From Panorpa germanica (lineage: Eukaryota > Arthropoda > Insecta > Mecoptera > Panorpidae): a stretch of DNA of 64,000 bases. The translations under genes and the position numbers were made by a program. The stretch is from assembly GCA_963678705.1 (NCBI GenBank), contig OY783208.1:18239486-18303485 (forward strand), written 5' to 3'. Position 1 is the first letter of the stretch. Every line of letters begins with the position of its first letter. Below are positions 1 to 10,912 of the stretch, piece by piece. The notes below the pieces were generated by a model, which worked only from the letters and a program-made list of their open reading frames with translations, was not told the origin of the DNA and made no database searches.

Positions 1-1012
1 CACTGTACGCCACGGGCATATGCCGAGGCAGTCAGTTGTGGTTTGGCTTTTACACTGTCAGCATCATGATTCGCAACCATTTTGTATTATAAGAATTTTG
101 GTTAAAGTTATTTAAATAAAAGTGTAAATTAATTTTATCGTTGAATATTTGAATAAAATATTCAATCTATCTTACTCGCATGGTTTTATTTCGTACACTA
201 CTTATTTTTTATAAATATTAAATGAGTAAGGGGCAAATACAATAATTTGTAATTGATTTATTCTCGACTTATTCGGTCAGATGTCAAATTGAACTACATT
301 TTTCAGTGATTCTGGGTGTGTTCTTTTACTAGTGAATAAATTTTTTGGCGGGTTTTATGAAAGTACCCTTTACGCACTATCATTTTTACTTTTATGTGCC
401 CCTTCAATGACATATAGTGTAATTTTAAAAGTGTCACAACGCAAAGAGAAAGATCGCTTTCCAAATTAAAATTTATAAAGAACTATATCCAATCAATCAA
501 TTTAAACATAATTATTATATATTGTCTATCTACCTTTTTATACGACATATAATTTATAATACATATAAACTGTCGAATACTGCTGCAATGCTTGACACTC
601 GAATATAGTTTTTGTCTTTATCTCAAAACTCAATGTTTGAACATATATCACGATTGAACTAAGTTTGAATTTTGATTTTGTGCGTAATATTTGGTTGCAA
701 TCCTAGCAGTCCTTGACGTCACAAACTCGTTGGAATATAATAAGTGATTTTATTTATTGTTCGTTTTATATCAGGACATTATGGATCGACGCAACAGCTG
801 CTATAACTTTGACGTTTAATTTTGCATATTTCTTGATCTTCGCTTGATTAAGAAGTAAATGCTTACAGTTTTAACCTATTCTGACAAACAAATCTTGAAA
901 ACATAAATACAGGGTAAGTCGTGGGAACTTTACTGTTTTAAAAACACATAAAAACTAAAGTATTGGAAATATCATATTAATTCTTTTCCTTTAGACAGAA
1001 GAACGTTTTTAT
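1..1012. other. AT-rich non-coding stretch
   Basis: No credible coding region, RNA gene or bounded repeat is visible here. The sequence is AT-rich, with stop codons in all frames, and does not match the duplicated blocks found elsewhere in the window. Confidence 0.5.
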
Positions 1013-1440
1013 GGTCAATATATTTGTATTTGTATAGAGACGAGTGTGTAGCACAAATATTGTCCTTCAGCTCTCCCAGGGTCTTTGGATGATTGATTTA
1101 CACCAAGGATTTCAAATATCCAAATAAAATAATCGCAATAAAATTTCATGAGCCAGGTTTTCGATTAAGGCTTCACATGCCTATTTTCATGAAACAAAAC
1201 GATGTGGATTAAGTTTTTGCACCACTGGCAGTTTGTATGGATGATATTTTAGGTCTTCATGAAAAATTCGTGTCACTGTGCGCTACTAATTTAAGGCTGG
1301 GTTCACACGGCATTATACTACACGTTTTTTTGCAGTATAAATCTTATCGAATAAACAGTCGCGCATTTATTTATATAGAACCATTCACACGACGTTCGCA
1401 CTGCAAAAAAACGTACACAGCTAAACACATTTAATCTAAA
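1013..1440. repeat. Duplicated non-coding block A (paralogue of 28153-28620)
   Basis: This block aligns with 28153-28620 with scattered substitutions and indels, for example the shared stretch around 'catgagccaggttttcgat' and 'ggctgggttcacacggc'. It holds a foldback: 'acgtttttttgcagt' near 1322 and its reverse complement near 1400. The start 'ttaaggctgggttcacac' looks like the end of a TTAA-target MITE, but no matching far end is visible, so it may be a truncated copy. The 65-codon ORF across it is spurious. Confidence 0.6.
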
Positions 1441-1999
1441 ATAACTTCGTAAATATATTAAATTACTTAAGTATTATATTGCTAAATATAAAAAGAAAAA
1501 TATTTTCATGAACTTATTGTTCTATAAATTTGTCTTTTGATTAAATCTGTTTTTATTTTTTTAAATAATATACTTTATTTAAACTTTCTGTTAATTATAA
1601 TGTATTTTAATTTATTAATAGTAATAAATAATAAAGTGCAGGTGCTCGATTCTGAAAAATAAAATGGTTTCGCCATATAATATATATACATATATATTAT
1701 ATATACATATACACAGTTAGTACCATACACAGATTAATTGATTATAGTTAAATGTTGAATTAATATAAGGTTTGATTTGAATGTGTTTTTCAATTAATTT
1801 AGTTTCAATAGATGAACCAGTTTGGGTGTGGGATATGATATTCTTTAAGGGGTAGTTAAATTAAGAGCGAACATGTTGTCTGAGCCGCCTGTTAATTGTG
1901 TAAAAGAAGTCAGAGAAAACTAAAGGATAAGACAACGAAAAAACATTGCAAACAATAAGCACAAGTTAAGTTAAGAAATGTAAGAACGACTCACTCAAC
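1441..1999. repeat. Duplicated 3' flank of a minus-strand ZF gene
   Basis: Positions 1441-1680 align with 16725-16945, and 1715-1999 align with 17630-17914, the 3' flank of the intact ZF gene at 17915-18667. This shows that the stretch is the downstream flank of the split ZF gene whose stop codon is at 2000-2002. An AT dinucleotide-rich stretch (about 1676-1712) sits where the two homologous pieces join. No gene is seen. Confidence 0.7.
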
Positions 2000-2200
2000 C
2001 TAATGTAAATTACGTTTTTGATGATTCTTTAAAGAATCTACACTTGAGAAACATTTATTACATAAAGCACAAGAAAATGGTTTTACTACTAAATGTGTGT
2101 TTTTATGTCGTTTTAAATTTTGTAATAGATTGAATGTTTTACTACATTCGTCGCAAGAAAATGGTTTTACTACTAAATGTGTGTTTTTATGTCGTTTTAA
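2000..2200 (-). pseudogene. C-terminal part of LINE-split C2H2 zinc-finger gene
   Basis: Read on the minus strand, this encodes 66 residues and a stop: the end of one finger helix (L-K-R-H-K-N-T-H), one complete finger of the NLLQNL type, and the family's terminal finger (C-A-L-C, ending K-R-N-L-H). The frame is continuous with the fragment at 7937-8749 once the LINE and one copy of the 9-bp target duplication are removed. The last finger and 3' flank closely match those of the intact gene at 17915-18667. Separated from its promoter and N-terminus by 5.7 kb of LINE, this piece is unlikely to be expressed as protein. Identity as the other half of the split gene is strongly supported by the frame, the duplication and the homologous flank. 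Confidence 0.9.
2192..2200. repeat. Left target-site duplication of the LINE
   Basis: The sequence tcgttttaa is repeated exactly at 7937-7945. In related genes the uninterrupted sequence reads 'tgtcgttttaaatgatg', so the LINE duplicated these 9 bases on insertion. Confidence 0.85.
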
Positions 2201-2401
2201 CAGTTTACATCGAGTCTTCTTGGTGAGCGCACGTATTTACAATAAACAAAACAATAAAATAAATAGTGATCTTTTTTTTTACAAATTATAATATTTTTTT
2301 TCGTGATTTATTTTTTTTAAATTATAATTTATATTATTATTAAGTGTTATTAATAAGAAGTGAAGTAACTTCTATTTAATTATCACTGGTTAATTAACAA
2401 T

Positions 2402-3829
2402 ATGGATATGGAGGTTGAACCTCCCGATAAAAATCCGAACAATAAAAACAACTCTGTGACTAACAAATCATTTCCTACAGATAAAACATCCAGTGATATA
2501 ACAGAAAACTTAAATAACAATAGTGACAATGTTAAAAAAATATTTAATAATTTATACAACACAGAAACAAAATATGACTCGTATAAAGTAATGATAGTTA
2601 AAAATAATAGTGATGGAAATACATTTTTTAGTTCTCTTAAATTAGCAGAAATAATTTGTAAAATTAGCAATAAATCTAATATAATAGAAATTAGAAAAGT
2701 GGGAAGAAATAGAGTAATTGTTCAATGTGCTAATGCAATACTAGCTAACGAAATTACCAAATCAACATTGCTGAAAAACAATGGGTATGAAGCGTTTATC
2801 CCATTTTACTGGTGCACAAAAGTAGCTATTATAAAAGGTGTTGATATTGAATATTCGGAAGATACAATTTTAAATAATATAGAGTGTCCACCTTTTAAAG
2901 TAACGAGAGTGCAAAGGTTAAATCGAAAACTAAGAGTTGACGGAGCTATAAAATATGAACCCAGTACAACAGTGAAATTATTCTTTGAAGGACTTGCTAT
3001 TCCTGCTTATGTTTACATGTGGAGAGTGAGACGAGCATGTGAACCATTTGTACAACAGACGATACAATGTTATAATTGTTTTAAATTTGGACATGCAGCC
3101 ACAAAATGTAGAGCAAAAGTAGCAAAATGTAAATTCTGCGGAAGTGAAGATCATTTACGTACTGCATGCACATCTCCTAATCCGATATGCATAAATTGTA
3201 AACTTAACCACGAGGCTACAGACAATGAATGTCCTGAAAAAAAAAGACAAATCAAGATAAAAGATCTCATGGCCCAACACAATCTCAGTTTTTATGAAGC
3301 AAAATTAGAATTAACAGAAAAAAATACAGACTATTTATACTCAGTAAGAACTCAAAACTCTTTTGAAGCTCTAAACTACAATGAGACTTTTCCAAATATC
3401 ACTAATAAATACAATAGTATCAACATAATTCCAACATACAAACCAAACCCTTTAACCAGAAGAACCAATACCAGAGTGAATAAATCAAATACAGGTAACT
3501 CATTACAAAGATCTTACAGTCAACCACAACCTACGACATCCACTAAAGAACCACTTCCAAAAAGAAGAAGAGAAGAAAAGAAACCTAACAATGAAGAAAG
3601 TGACACATTCCTTAAGAAAACTAATCAAGAAAAAAACAGAAAGCAAATCAACCAAGAGAAACCTGATATTACAATGGAAAATTATGATAATGATACCTGC
3701 TATAAATCAATATATAATAAAAATAATGATGACAAAATTAAAGATACAAACAAAGACCCTAATATTACATCCCAATCTCTTAGAAGCTACAAGAAACAAA
3801 TATCTAGTGTACAATGGCCAAACTCGTAA
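2402..3829 (+). CDS. LINE ORF1 (Gag-like nucleic-acid-binding protein)
   Basis: A complete 475-aa ORF1. LINE ORF1 proteins bind the element's RNA and accompany it in ribonucleoprotein particles. The N-terminal ~65 residues are Asn/Ser-rich and probably disordered. The middle part (about residues 65-210) resembles the RNA-binding region of insect LINE Gag proteins. Three zinc knuckles follow, with first cysteines near residues 223 (C-Y-N-C...H...C), 243 (C-K-F-C...H...C) and 263 (C-I-N-C...H...C), a diagnostic triplet of Jockey/I-type ORF1 proteins. The C-terminal ~130 residues are polar and Lys/Asn-rich. ATG 2402 is the first in-frame start after the UTR. ORF2 begins 197 bases downstream without overlap, so ORF2 translation would need reinitiation or internal entry. 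Confidence 0.9.
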   Translation: MDMEVEPPDKNPNNKNNSVTNKSFPTDKTSSDITENLNNNSDNVKKIFNNLYNTETKYDSYKVMIVKNNSDGNTFFSSLKLAEIICKISNKSNIIEIRKVGRNRVIVQCANAILANEITKSTLLKNNGYEAFIPFYWCTKVAIIKGVDIEYSEDTILNNIECPPFKVTRVQRLNRKLRVDGAIKYEPSTTVKLFFEGLAIPAYVYMWRVRRACEPFVQQTIQCYNCFKFGHAATKCRAKVAKCKFCGSEDHLRTACTSPNPICINCKLNHEATDNECPEKKRQIKIKDLMAQHNLSFYEAKLELTEKNTDYLYSVRTQNSFEALNYNETFPNITNKYNSINIIPTYKPNPLTRRTNTRVNKSNTGNSLQRSYSQPQPTTSTKEPLPKRRREEKKPNNEESDTFLKKTNQEKNRKQINQEKPDITMENYDNDTCYKSIYNKNNDDKIKDTNKDPNITSQSLRSYKKQISSVQWPNS

Positions 3830-4026
3830 GAAAACATCAATATATAAATTAAGTTTATTTTTTAATAAAAACTCTATTCACATCACTAAACCAAATCGGT
3901 TTATAAATTTACTAAAATATTAAATCAACAACAATTATATAAACATAAAGAAAAAATAAAATATATAAATAAATCGAAAAACAAGACATCAGATATAAAA
4001 ATTAATCATTAATTAAAACAGTTAAA

Positions 4027-5271
4027 ATGATAAATTTTATTCAATGGAATTGCAGAGGAGTCAGATATATTAAAGAGGAACTACAACATATGTTACAGAA
4101 GCATAACATACATATATGCATACTATCAGAAACGTTTTTAACAAAAAATCTCAATTTCAACATCAAAGGTTATTTTATTGAAAGAGAAGATAGGATACAG
4201 AATACAAACTATAATCCCCACGGGGGTGTTGCTATCTTGATTCATAAATCTATAAAATATAAACGAGTAATGCTAAATAACCCATTTAATTCGGTCGAAA
4301 TAGCTGGAATAATTTTAACACATAACGAAACTGATGTAATATGTATTTTATCAATCTATGCTAAACCGAATCATAAACTATCTAATTCTAATTGGTCACA
4401 GATAAAACAACAAATAGATGTTCCTGTTATACTTGCTGGAGATTTTAACGCGACTAATCTTGCTTGGGATATAAATTGTCCAGGTAGTCAGTATGAAGGT
4501 AACGAATTGTTAGATTTCATAGAAAACGAAAATCTAAATATTATCAACGAGGATAAACCAACTAGAGTAAGCAATCTCAGTACAAGGGACAGTATATTGG
4601 ATCTCACATTGGTATCAATGACGTTAACACAACAAATTACTTCGTGGCAAGTTCTTGCAGATAGCTTAGGTAGTGATCACTACCCAATTTTTTTCTGTTT
4701 GAATGACTATAGTAAAGACCGTTACCGTACATCTGAATATTTAACGAGGAGAAATTTCCGAAAAGCAGATTGGGAGAAATATAGCCTTGAAATAGAAAGC
4801 AGAATTTCAAACCTTAGCACAAATGGAATCACAAGTAATCCCCAAGATGTTGAAAACAAATACAACCAATTTAGAGATGTTATTAATAATTCGGCAGACA
4901 TACATATCCCATATACCAGATTGTATAATATAACTCCTAATAAAATAAAACCGTCTTGGTGGGACACAGAGTGCAATAAAATGATAGCTCAAAGAAAATT
5001 AGCACTAACTATTTTTAATAAAAACATGACAATGGCGAATTATTTAAATTATAAAAAACATCAAGCTAAAACCAGACGATATTTTAGAGCCAGAAAAAAA
5101 ATAGAATGGCAAAATTTCTGCGAGAATTTAAACCCAAACACAACAACCAACATTGTCTGGAATAATATAAGAAAAATTAACAATAAAAGCTATAGTACTA
5201 AAAGGATAAGTGATAATGAAAATTTAATAGAAGAATTCATTAAAAAAAATTTCCACAGAACAACAATTTAA
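4027..5271 (+). pseudogene. LINE ORF2, part 1: APE-type endonuclease
   Basis: This 414-aa frame is the N-terminal part of ORF2. It carries the apurinic-endonuclease-like domain that nicks target DNA for target-primed reverse transcription. Visible catalytic landmarks are N8 (Q-W-N-C-R-G), E35 (L-S-E-T-F), D139 and N141 (A-G-D-F-N-A), D192 (L-D-L-T-L) and S216-D217-H218. After residue ~230 it runs into the linker region before RT. It ends early because the A run at 5242-5249 has eight A. With nine, the frame would pass without a stop into the RT frame that opens at 5244. The break is therefore a one-base deletion in a homopolymer, either a real mutation or a sequencing error. Confidence 0.9.
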
Positions 5272-6824
5272 ATATTACTACCACCACCATCGTAAAAGAT
5301 AATTTTCTAGATAATAACATAAATAAAAATGAAGTAAATTTCGCGTTAAATCATAATAAAATCAGTAGCACAGGATTTGATAGAATAAATTACAAAATGA
5401 TACAAAACTTACCTGACAATGCAATAAATCATCTTACACAAATATATAATCTGTCATTAAACACTGCTGATATACCATTAGACTGGAAAAAACATATCGT
5501 TGTTCCTATATTAAAAACAGGAAAAGATCCAAACAAAGAAGAATCATTCAGACCAATTACTTTACTATCATGTATGGGCAAAACTATGGAATCCATCATC
5601 AAAAACAGACTGGAGTGGTATCTCGAACATCATAAAAGATTACCTGAGCTACAATTTGCGTTTAGAAAAACAAGAAGTACGCAGCATAACTTAAACATAT
5701 TAAATATCGATATTCAAAGAACATACAGTAAAAATCATTATATGATAGCTGCTTTCATTGACATTGAAGCTGCTTATGACAATGTTAATCTAAAAATATT
5801 AAAAGAAAAAGTAGAAAACATAGGTATATCTTCCAAAATATCCAACTGGATTATAAACTACTTCCAAAATAGAGAAATAACAGTTAGATACAATAATAAG
5901 TTAACTGGTCCTATACTATGTAATCACGGAATTCCACAAGGCTCAATATTATCTCCCTTATTATTCAACATATACACAGAAAAGTTAACAACATTATCAG
6001 ATAACAACACAACAGTACTGATGTATGCAGATGACATGGTTATTTATAGTATGGGCCATACACAAGATATAGCTCAAAACAGATTACAATCGAAATTAAG
6101 AAAACTAGATATTTTATTAAAGGAAATCAAATTAAATATATCGTCAGAAAAAAGTAAAATAGTTATATTTACAAGGCATAGAATAAACTGCAGTCCAAAA
6201 ATAACCATCAGAAATAAAAATATAACTGTTAGTTCAAATACCAAATTTCTGGGTATATTCTTTGATACGAAAAGCACTTGGGCGAAAGAAATTGCACATA
6301 TTATTAACAAATGTCAAAAAGGCTTAAATTTGATGCGATGTATAGCAGGATACAAATGGGGCGCACACCCAACAACCTTAATAAAAATATATAAAGCTAT
6401 TGTTAGACCGCATATTGACTATTCTAGTACTATGATCTGCACCGCAAATAACTCAAGATTAAAAAAAATTGAAATTATACAAAACAAATGTTTAAGAATA
6501 ATATTAGGTGCAATGGTTTCAACACCAATCCAAATCCTCAACTATCAAACTAATATTCCTCCGGTAAATATCAGAATACAACAAATATCAGACAGTTTCT
6601 TTTGTAAAAACAGACATAACTCATGTGGCCCCTTAAATACAAGATTATCTAAACTATATGTTCTTTATAATAAACCATATTGGACAACTCATAAAAAACC
6701 GGCACTTTTAACTAGTTTTGATAGATATAATAACTTGAACTTAGAGGTACACAACATTATACCTTTTTTCAAATTTCCATTAGAAATAAGCATGACAACA
6801 ATACAATTTGTTCAAGAAGAATGA
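5244..6824 (+). pseudogene. LINE ORF2, part 2: reverse transcriptase
   Basis: The RT domain of ORF2, in a different frame from the endonuclease. The frame is open from 5244, although its first ATG is 5397. Numbering from the ATG at 5397, motif A is A-F-I-D-I-E-A-A-Y-D (D122, D128), motif B is G-I-P-Q-G-S (178-183) and motif C is Y-A-D-D (210-213) with both catalytic aspartates present. Upstream, 'S-T-G-F-D-R-I' (just before 5397) fits the usual RT-0/1 region. The frame ends at 6824, while the next domain continues one frame over from about 6808, so a second single-base indel separates RT from RNase H. The catalytic residues are intact; only frameshifts break the gene. Confidence 0.9.
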
Positions 6825-7743
6825 CAGTAAGGAAATAACTTATCAAAAATATATGGAATATATAACAAAAGATGATATAAACTGGAGTATATGGTTTACC
6901 GATGGTTCATTCGAAAAAAACTCTAAAACTGGAGGAATTGGCATTTTCAATTATAATACAGATCAACAGTACAAATACAAACTTAACAACATCACAAATT
7001 CTTATAATACAGAAATAACAGCAATTATGAAATTACTAGAAATAATACAAAAAACTGACAATAAAAATATATTAATCTTCACAGATTCTCGTAGTGTTTG
7101 TGTATCTTTAAATAACAATAAATTCAAAAACAATAATAATAACAAAATATGTTCAATTAAAGAATATCTTTTAAAAATGGAAAAAAATGATATCAATGTT
7201 AAACTTATTTGGATTCCTGGACATGTAGGCATAAAAGGAAACGAAATGGCTGACAAACTGGCCAAAGAAGCTTGTGTAGATGGGGAAATAATCGAAATAA
7301 ATTGGTCAATAAATGATTCCAAAAAAATAATTAAAGAAAATTGTATGGCAGAATGGCAGAATATATATAATGAGAAAAGTCAAAGTACTGGAAAAAATTT
7401 TTTTGCAGCGAATCAAAAAATTCCAACAACCACATGGTTTAATAAAAATCATTCACGGAGATATATTTCAACAAATTGTCGAATGAAATCTGGGCATTCT
7501 AGATGTCCAGCTCATCTATACAAAATAAATATAAAAGACACACCAAATTGTAGATGTGGAGAAGAAGGGTCTTTGGACCATATAATTCTAGGGTGTCATC
7601 TTTTAACATCAAAAATTGATAGACTTTTAAATGATTTATGTAATGTAACACAGTTCCCAGTCAATATGTCCTGTTTAATGACAAGTGAAGCAACGGCGGA
7701 AATATTAACAAACTTTGTGATAGAAAATAATATAGAAGTGTAA
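6808..7743 (+). pseudogene. LINE ORF2, part 3: RNase H and C-terminal zinc motif
   Basis: This open frame of ~311 codons encodes an RNase H domain, which removes the RNA strand after reverse transcription. The acidic catalytic set is visible: D32 (F-T-D-G-S), E69 (N-T-E-I), D93 (F-T-D-S-R) and D149 (N-E-M-A-D-K-L-A). A Cys/His motif (C-R-C-G...D-H...C) follows near residues 249-264, typical of the C-terminus of these ORF2 proteins. There is no natural start here: the first codon is TTG, overlapping the end of the RT frame by 17 bases. I read it as the displaced continuation of ORF2 rather than a separate gene. The stop at 7741-7743 is the natural ORF2 end, followed by the 3' UTR and A tail. 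Confidence 0.88.
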
Positions 7744-7936
7744 TTTAAGTTAAAATATTTTATTTAGTATGTATTTAATTTTAAGTTTAATTTTTTAAAA
7801 GAATCAATTTGTTTTGTATTTATTAGAACAATTATAATTTATATGTAAATTTTTATATAATTTTACAAATAAAAGCAATGGCAAGAAGGCTGAATAAGCC
7901 AAAGCCTAAATAAATAAAAAAAAAAAAAAAAAAATT

Positions 7937-7945
7937 TCGTTTTAA
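7937..7945. repeat. Right target-site duplication of the LINE
   Basis: An exact copy of tcgttttaa at 2192-2200, directly after the A tail (two extra T precede it). Confidence 0.85.
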
Positions 7946-8749
7946 ATGATGTAATAGATTGAACGTTTTATCACATTCGTCGCAAGAAAATGGTTTTACT
8001 ACTAAATGTGTGTTTTTATGTCGTTTTAAATTTTGTAATAGATTGAATGTTTTACTACATTCGTCGCAAGAAAATGGTTTTACTACTAAATGTGTGTTTT
8101 TATGTCGTTTTAAATGATGTAATAGATTGAACGTTTTACCACATTCGTCGCAAGAAAATGGTTTTACAAGTAAATGTGTGTTTTTATGTTGTTTTAAATG
8201 AATTGATTGACTAAACGTTTTACTACATTCGTCACAAGAAAATGGGTTTACTACTAAATGTGTGTTTTTATGGTGTTTTAAATGAATTGATTGACTAAAC
8301 GCTTTACTACATTCGTCGCAAGAAAATGGTTTTAACGTTGAATGTATGCTTTTATGTCGATTTAAACTTGACGAACTAGCAAATATTTTACTACATGTAT
8401 TACAAGAATGTTTCTTTGCTGAATGTACACGCAAATGTTTTTTGATTTCTGCCTTAGAGTCCAACAATTTGTTACATACATCACAGATATAAGGCTTCAG
8501 GTTCGTATTCATTTCACTTTGAAGTTGTTGCTCTGGAACTTCAAGCTTTATGAAGTAATCATCTCGGGGTAAATGTGTAGCTTCATCTGAGTTATATTCT
8601 GGCTCTTCCTTAATTTCCGTTTTTATTTCTTTAACGACTCGTACTTCTTCTATTTCTATTTTGATATCTTCGTTTACATTTTCTGTTTCCATTGGTTCAG
8701 GTAATCCCACATCAACTTCTAGCTTTATTTGTTCTAATTTATCATCCAT
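7937..8749 (-). pseudogene. N-terminal part of LINE-split C2H2 zinc-finger gene
   Basis: The minus-strand start is ATG at 8747-8749. About 271 family residues precede the LINE junction; reading then continues into the LINE's A tail, giving a run of Phe. The N-terminus (about 90 residues) is acidic and contains I-K-L-E, I-K-I-E, I-K-T-E, I-K-E-E and I-K-L-E motifs, as in the family. Fingers 1-6 are complete. Finger 7 is cut in its recognition helix just before the first zinc-binding histidine. With the fragment at 2000-2200, the ancestral protein had about 334 residues and nine fingers. As it stands a truncated 298-aa protein with six fingers could still be made if a transcript were stable, so loss of all function is an inference. 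Confidence 0.88.
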
Positions 8750-9082
8750 GATTATATATAGAACAATTTAAAGTTTACTAAAAATAAAAAATTGAATTTA
8801 AATATAAATAAGAAATCTATGATAAAAGATATAAATTTTAAATGATTCATCAAATGAAGCAAAACTTTGTAACATTATAAAAATAAATGAGGTTAGAAAA
8901 ATTATTGTAAAAACTTTTCTGTAATTATTTAAAGTTTTGTACAACAAAAAGTAAATAAATAAAGTTTATATTAAAAACAAGGATCAACAAAAAAAAGCAA
9001 TTAACCATTTTAATTGATAGTATCTTACTCTATAAAATATAAAGTAATTTTTTAAAAAAGTAAAATTAATTTAAATATAATA
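8750..9082 (-). promoter_or_regulatory. Conserved upstream flank of the split ZF gene
   Basis: This aligns closely with 18668-19001, upstream of the intact minus-strand ZF gene. On the minus strand a T-rich tract ending in 'atttttag' lies about 40 bases before the ATG and could be a 3' splice acceptor, implying a 5'-UTR intron. The same arrangement recurs before every ZF start codon in the window. No TATA box or donor can be assigned with confidence. The flank ends abruptly at the TA where the TIR-element trimer inserted. Confidence 0.6.
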
Positions 9083-10912
9083 CCCAGTAAACAATTTGGT
9101 GAAGTGTCCTATTTAGTGAAGTTCGAGTCACTCGTACAATTTTATTCTAACGCTTTACAAGTTCGAAGCAACAACACAGAAACCAATTTTAGTTAAAATT
9201 TATTCCCTACCTGTCAAGATTTTGTGAAATAAAATCTGATATATGTAGTCTTAGCAAGTTCGTTAATAGTTCAAAAGTGGTACACAAAAGTCGCTTTTAG
9301 TTAAAATTCATTCTCTACTTGTCACAGATTTTTCATAATAATATTCTTTCTTTTTCCAACATCATTCATTAAGTATTTCTGTTCCTTTCACACATCGATA
9401 TATTTTTTTTAACTTCACATTCAGTTCATTTATTACAAAGTACAATTAAAGTGAGAGAGAAACGAGATGTGTTAGACAAGCAAAATATATTTTTCACCGT
9501 TACACTTGTATACTTATAAAGTATTTCGTTCAGGACAGTATGTATAAAGTATATGCTATCCTTTTTCAACAAATATTTCTTTAATGGTAATAAACAGACG
9601 CTGTCTCCTTCAATCCCCGAGAATAAACGAAGATCTATTCCGCGTTGTTAAGGCAGAGGTTTTAAACCTAACGCAGACCTGACAATCGTAGATTTTTGAA
9701 TCACCAGAACAATGTAAAAAACTAATATAACCAGAATTGTTAAAGATGAAAAATATTCATTAAAAAAATCACGATCCGTACTAAAGATTACATCAATTTA
9801 TTTCTTAATTTAAATATTTATATTTTGCAAATTTTAAAAAATTGAATTCAGTAAGTTTTATACCCCTGATCATCCCCAACAAGTGGAACAAGTAGCGCCA
9901 ACTAGCGATAACAAATGCTCGTCCTAGCTATTATCTCTGGTCCTAGAGTCCTGTCAGTTACTAAGTTTCTTTGTGTAATATTTTGATAGTTTTGTGAAAT
10001 AATATATGTTCTTAATCACTGCATTAAAAAAACAATAATATAAAATAGTGTTCAAAGAAATTATAAGTTTCTTAAATTAAATGTTTGGTAAGTTATACAT
10101 ATATATTCAGTCGCCATTTTATGAAGCATCTTACATCTACGTTTCTTCACTACATATATTTCAACATTTTTCATTCAGAAATTTGTTTTAATTTTTCTCT
10201 TATATTTCAGACACAAAATTAGACGGTACCCAAAAATTGTTGTAAGGAGAAATAAGAAGAACTTAATTACAAATCAAGATTTGATCTACTGATTTGATTT
10301 GATTACTGGTAAATAAAATGGTATCCTTACAAGATATTATTTATAAGAGTTATTACTATATAAATATGTAAAGTACATGTAATTTCATTTTCAGAAACTG
10401 TCTCCTAGATAAAACTAAAGCTAAAGTTCAAGCCCAGTGTATATTCAAGTATATAGAATACTTAGTGTATGATTATTTAACGTTTAACAATGTAGACTAA
10501 TGTTATATTAACAATTGATAAAAAATAATGCTGTAAATAAATTAAATTTAATAAAATATTAATAAAATTCTTACATAAAGTTATTTATAAATAAGTTTCA
10601 TTATAAATTTGTTTTCTAATAAAAATCGATTTTATTTTTCAAAATAAATACTCTGTTTAAACTTCCCGCTTAATTTTATTGTAATTTCTCTGTCCAATCA
10701 CAGCAGGGCATAAATTATAATTTATAACTCCGGTCATAAATCATAAACCGACTCCGCTTTTAATTCACCAGTGAACCGTCGTTGCAATGTCTGTAGCTCA
10801 TAAATAGGCCATTTCCTATGAACGAGTGAATAGAAAACGAACACGTTCCAGACAAAAAACTCATGATATATAATGGAAATTAAGTCGAATTTACTCCAAA
10901 ATGTTTACTGGG
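9083..10912. mobile_element. 1830-bp TIR element, tandem copy 1
   Basis: It begins CCCAGTAAACAATTTGG and ends CCAAAATGTTTACTGGG, giving 17-bp TIRs with one mismatch. The TA at 9081-9082 immediately before it, and the TA at 14573-14574 after copy 3, form the only target duplication. No ORF longer than about 60 codons exists in any frame, so it encodes no transposase and is non-autonomous. The TA target suggests a Tc1/mariner-like or other TA-inserting transposase, but the TIR is not one I recognise. It also holds a possible three-exon transcript structure (splice-like sites at 10088, 10210, 10309 and 10394 and an AATAAA at 10536). It abuts copy 2 with no base between. Confidence 0.85.

Larger units (their letters stand above)
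2201..7936 (+). mobile_element. Full-length LINE with RNase H (I/LOA-like group)
   Basis: A non-LTR retrotransposon of about 5.7 kb. It has a ~200-bp 5' UTR, ORF1 (2402-3829), a 197-bp spacer, ORF2 (4027-7743, broken by two frameshifts), a ~170-bp 3' UTR and a 19-base A tail near 7916-7934. It is flanked by a 9-bp target duplication. An APE-type endonuclease followed by RT and RNase H is the plan of I-like and LOA-like elements; the exact clade is not assigned. The start is placed directly after the target duplication, so 5' truncation seems unlikely. It sits antisense inside a ZF gene. Two frameshifts in ORF2 mean this copy is not autonomous as sequenced. Confidence 0.92.

Noticed and set aside
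1237..1434. 65-codon ORF
   Set aside because: Lies in a duplicated non-coding foldback block; the homologous copy near 28430-28620 is broken by indels.
2097..2291. 64-codon plus-strand ORF
   Set aside because: It is the antisense reading of the ZF C-terminal fragment running into the LINE 5' UTR.
3591..3923. 110-codon ORF overlapping the end of LINE ORF1
   Set aside because: An Ile/Lys-rich shadow frame of ORF1 with no family resemblance.
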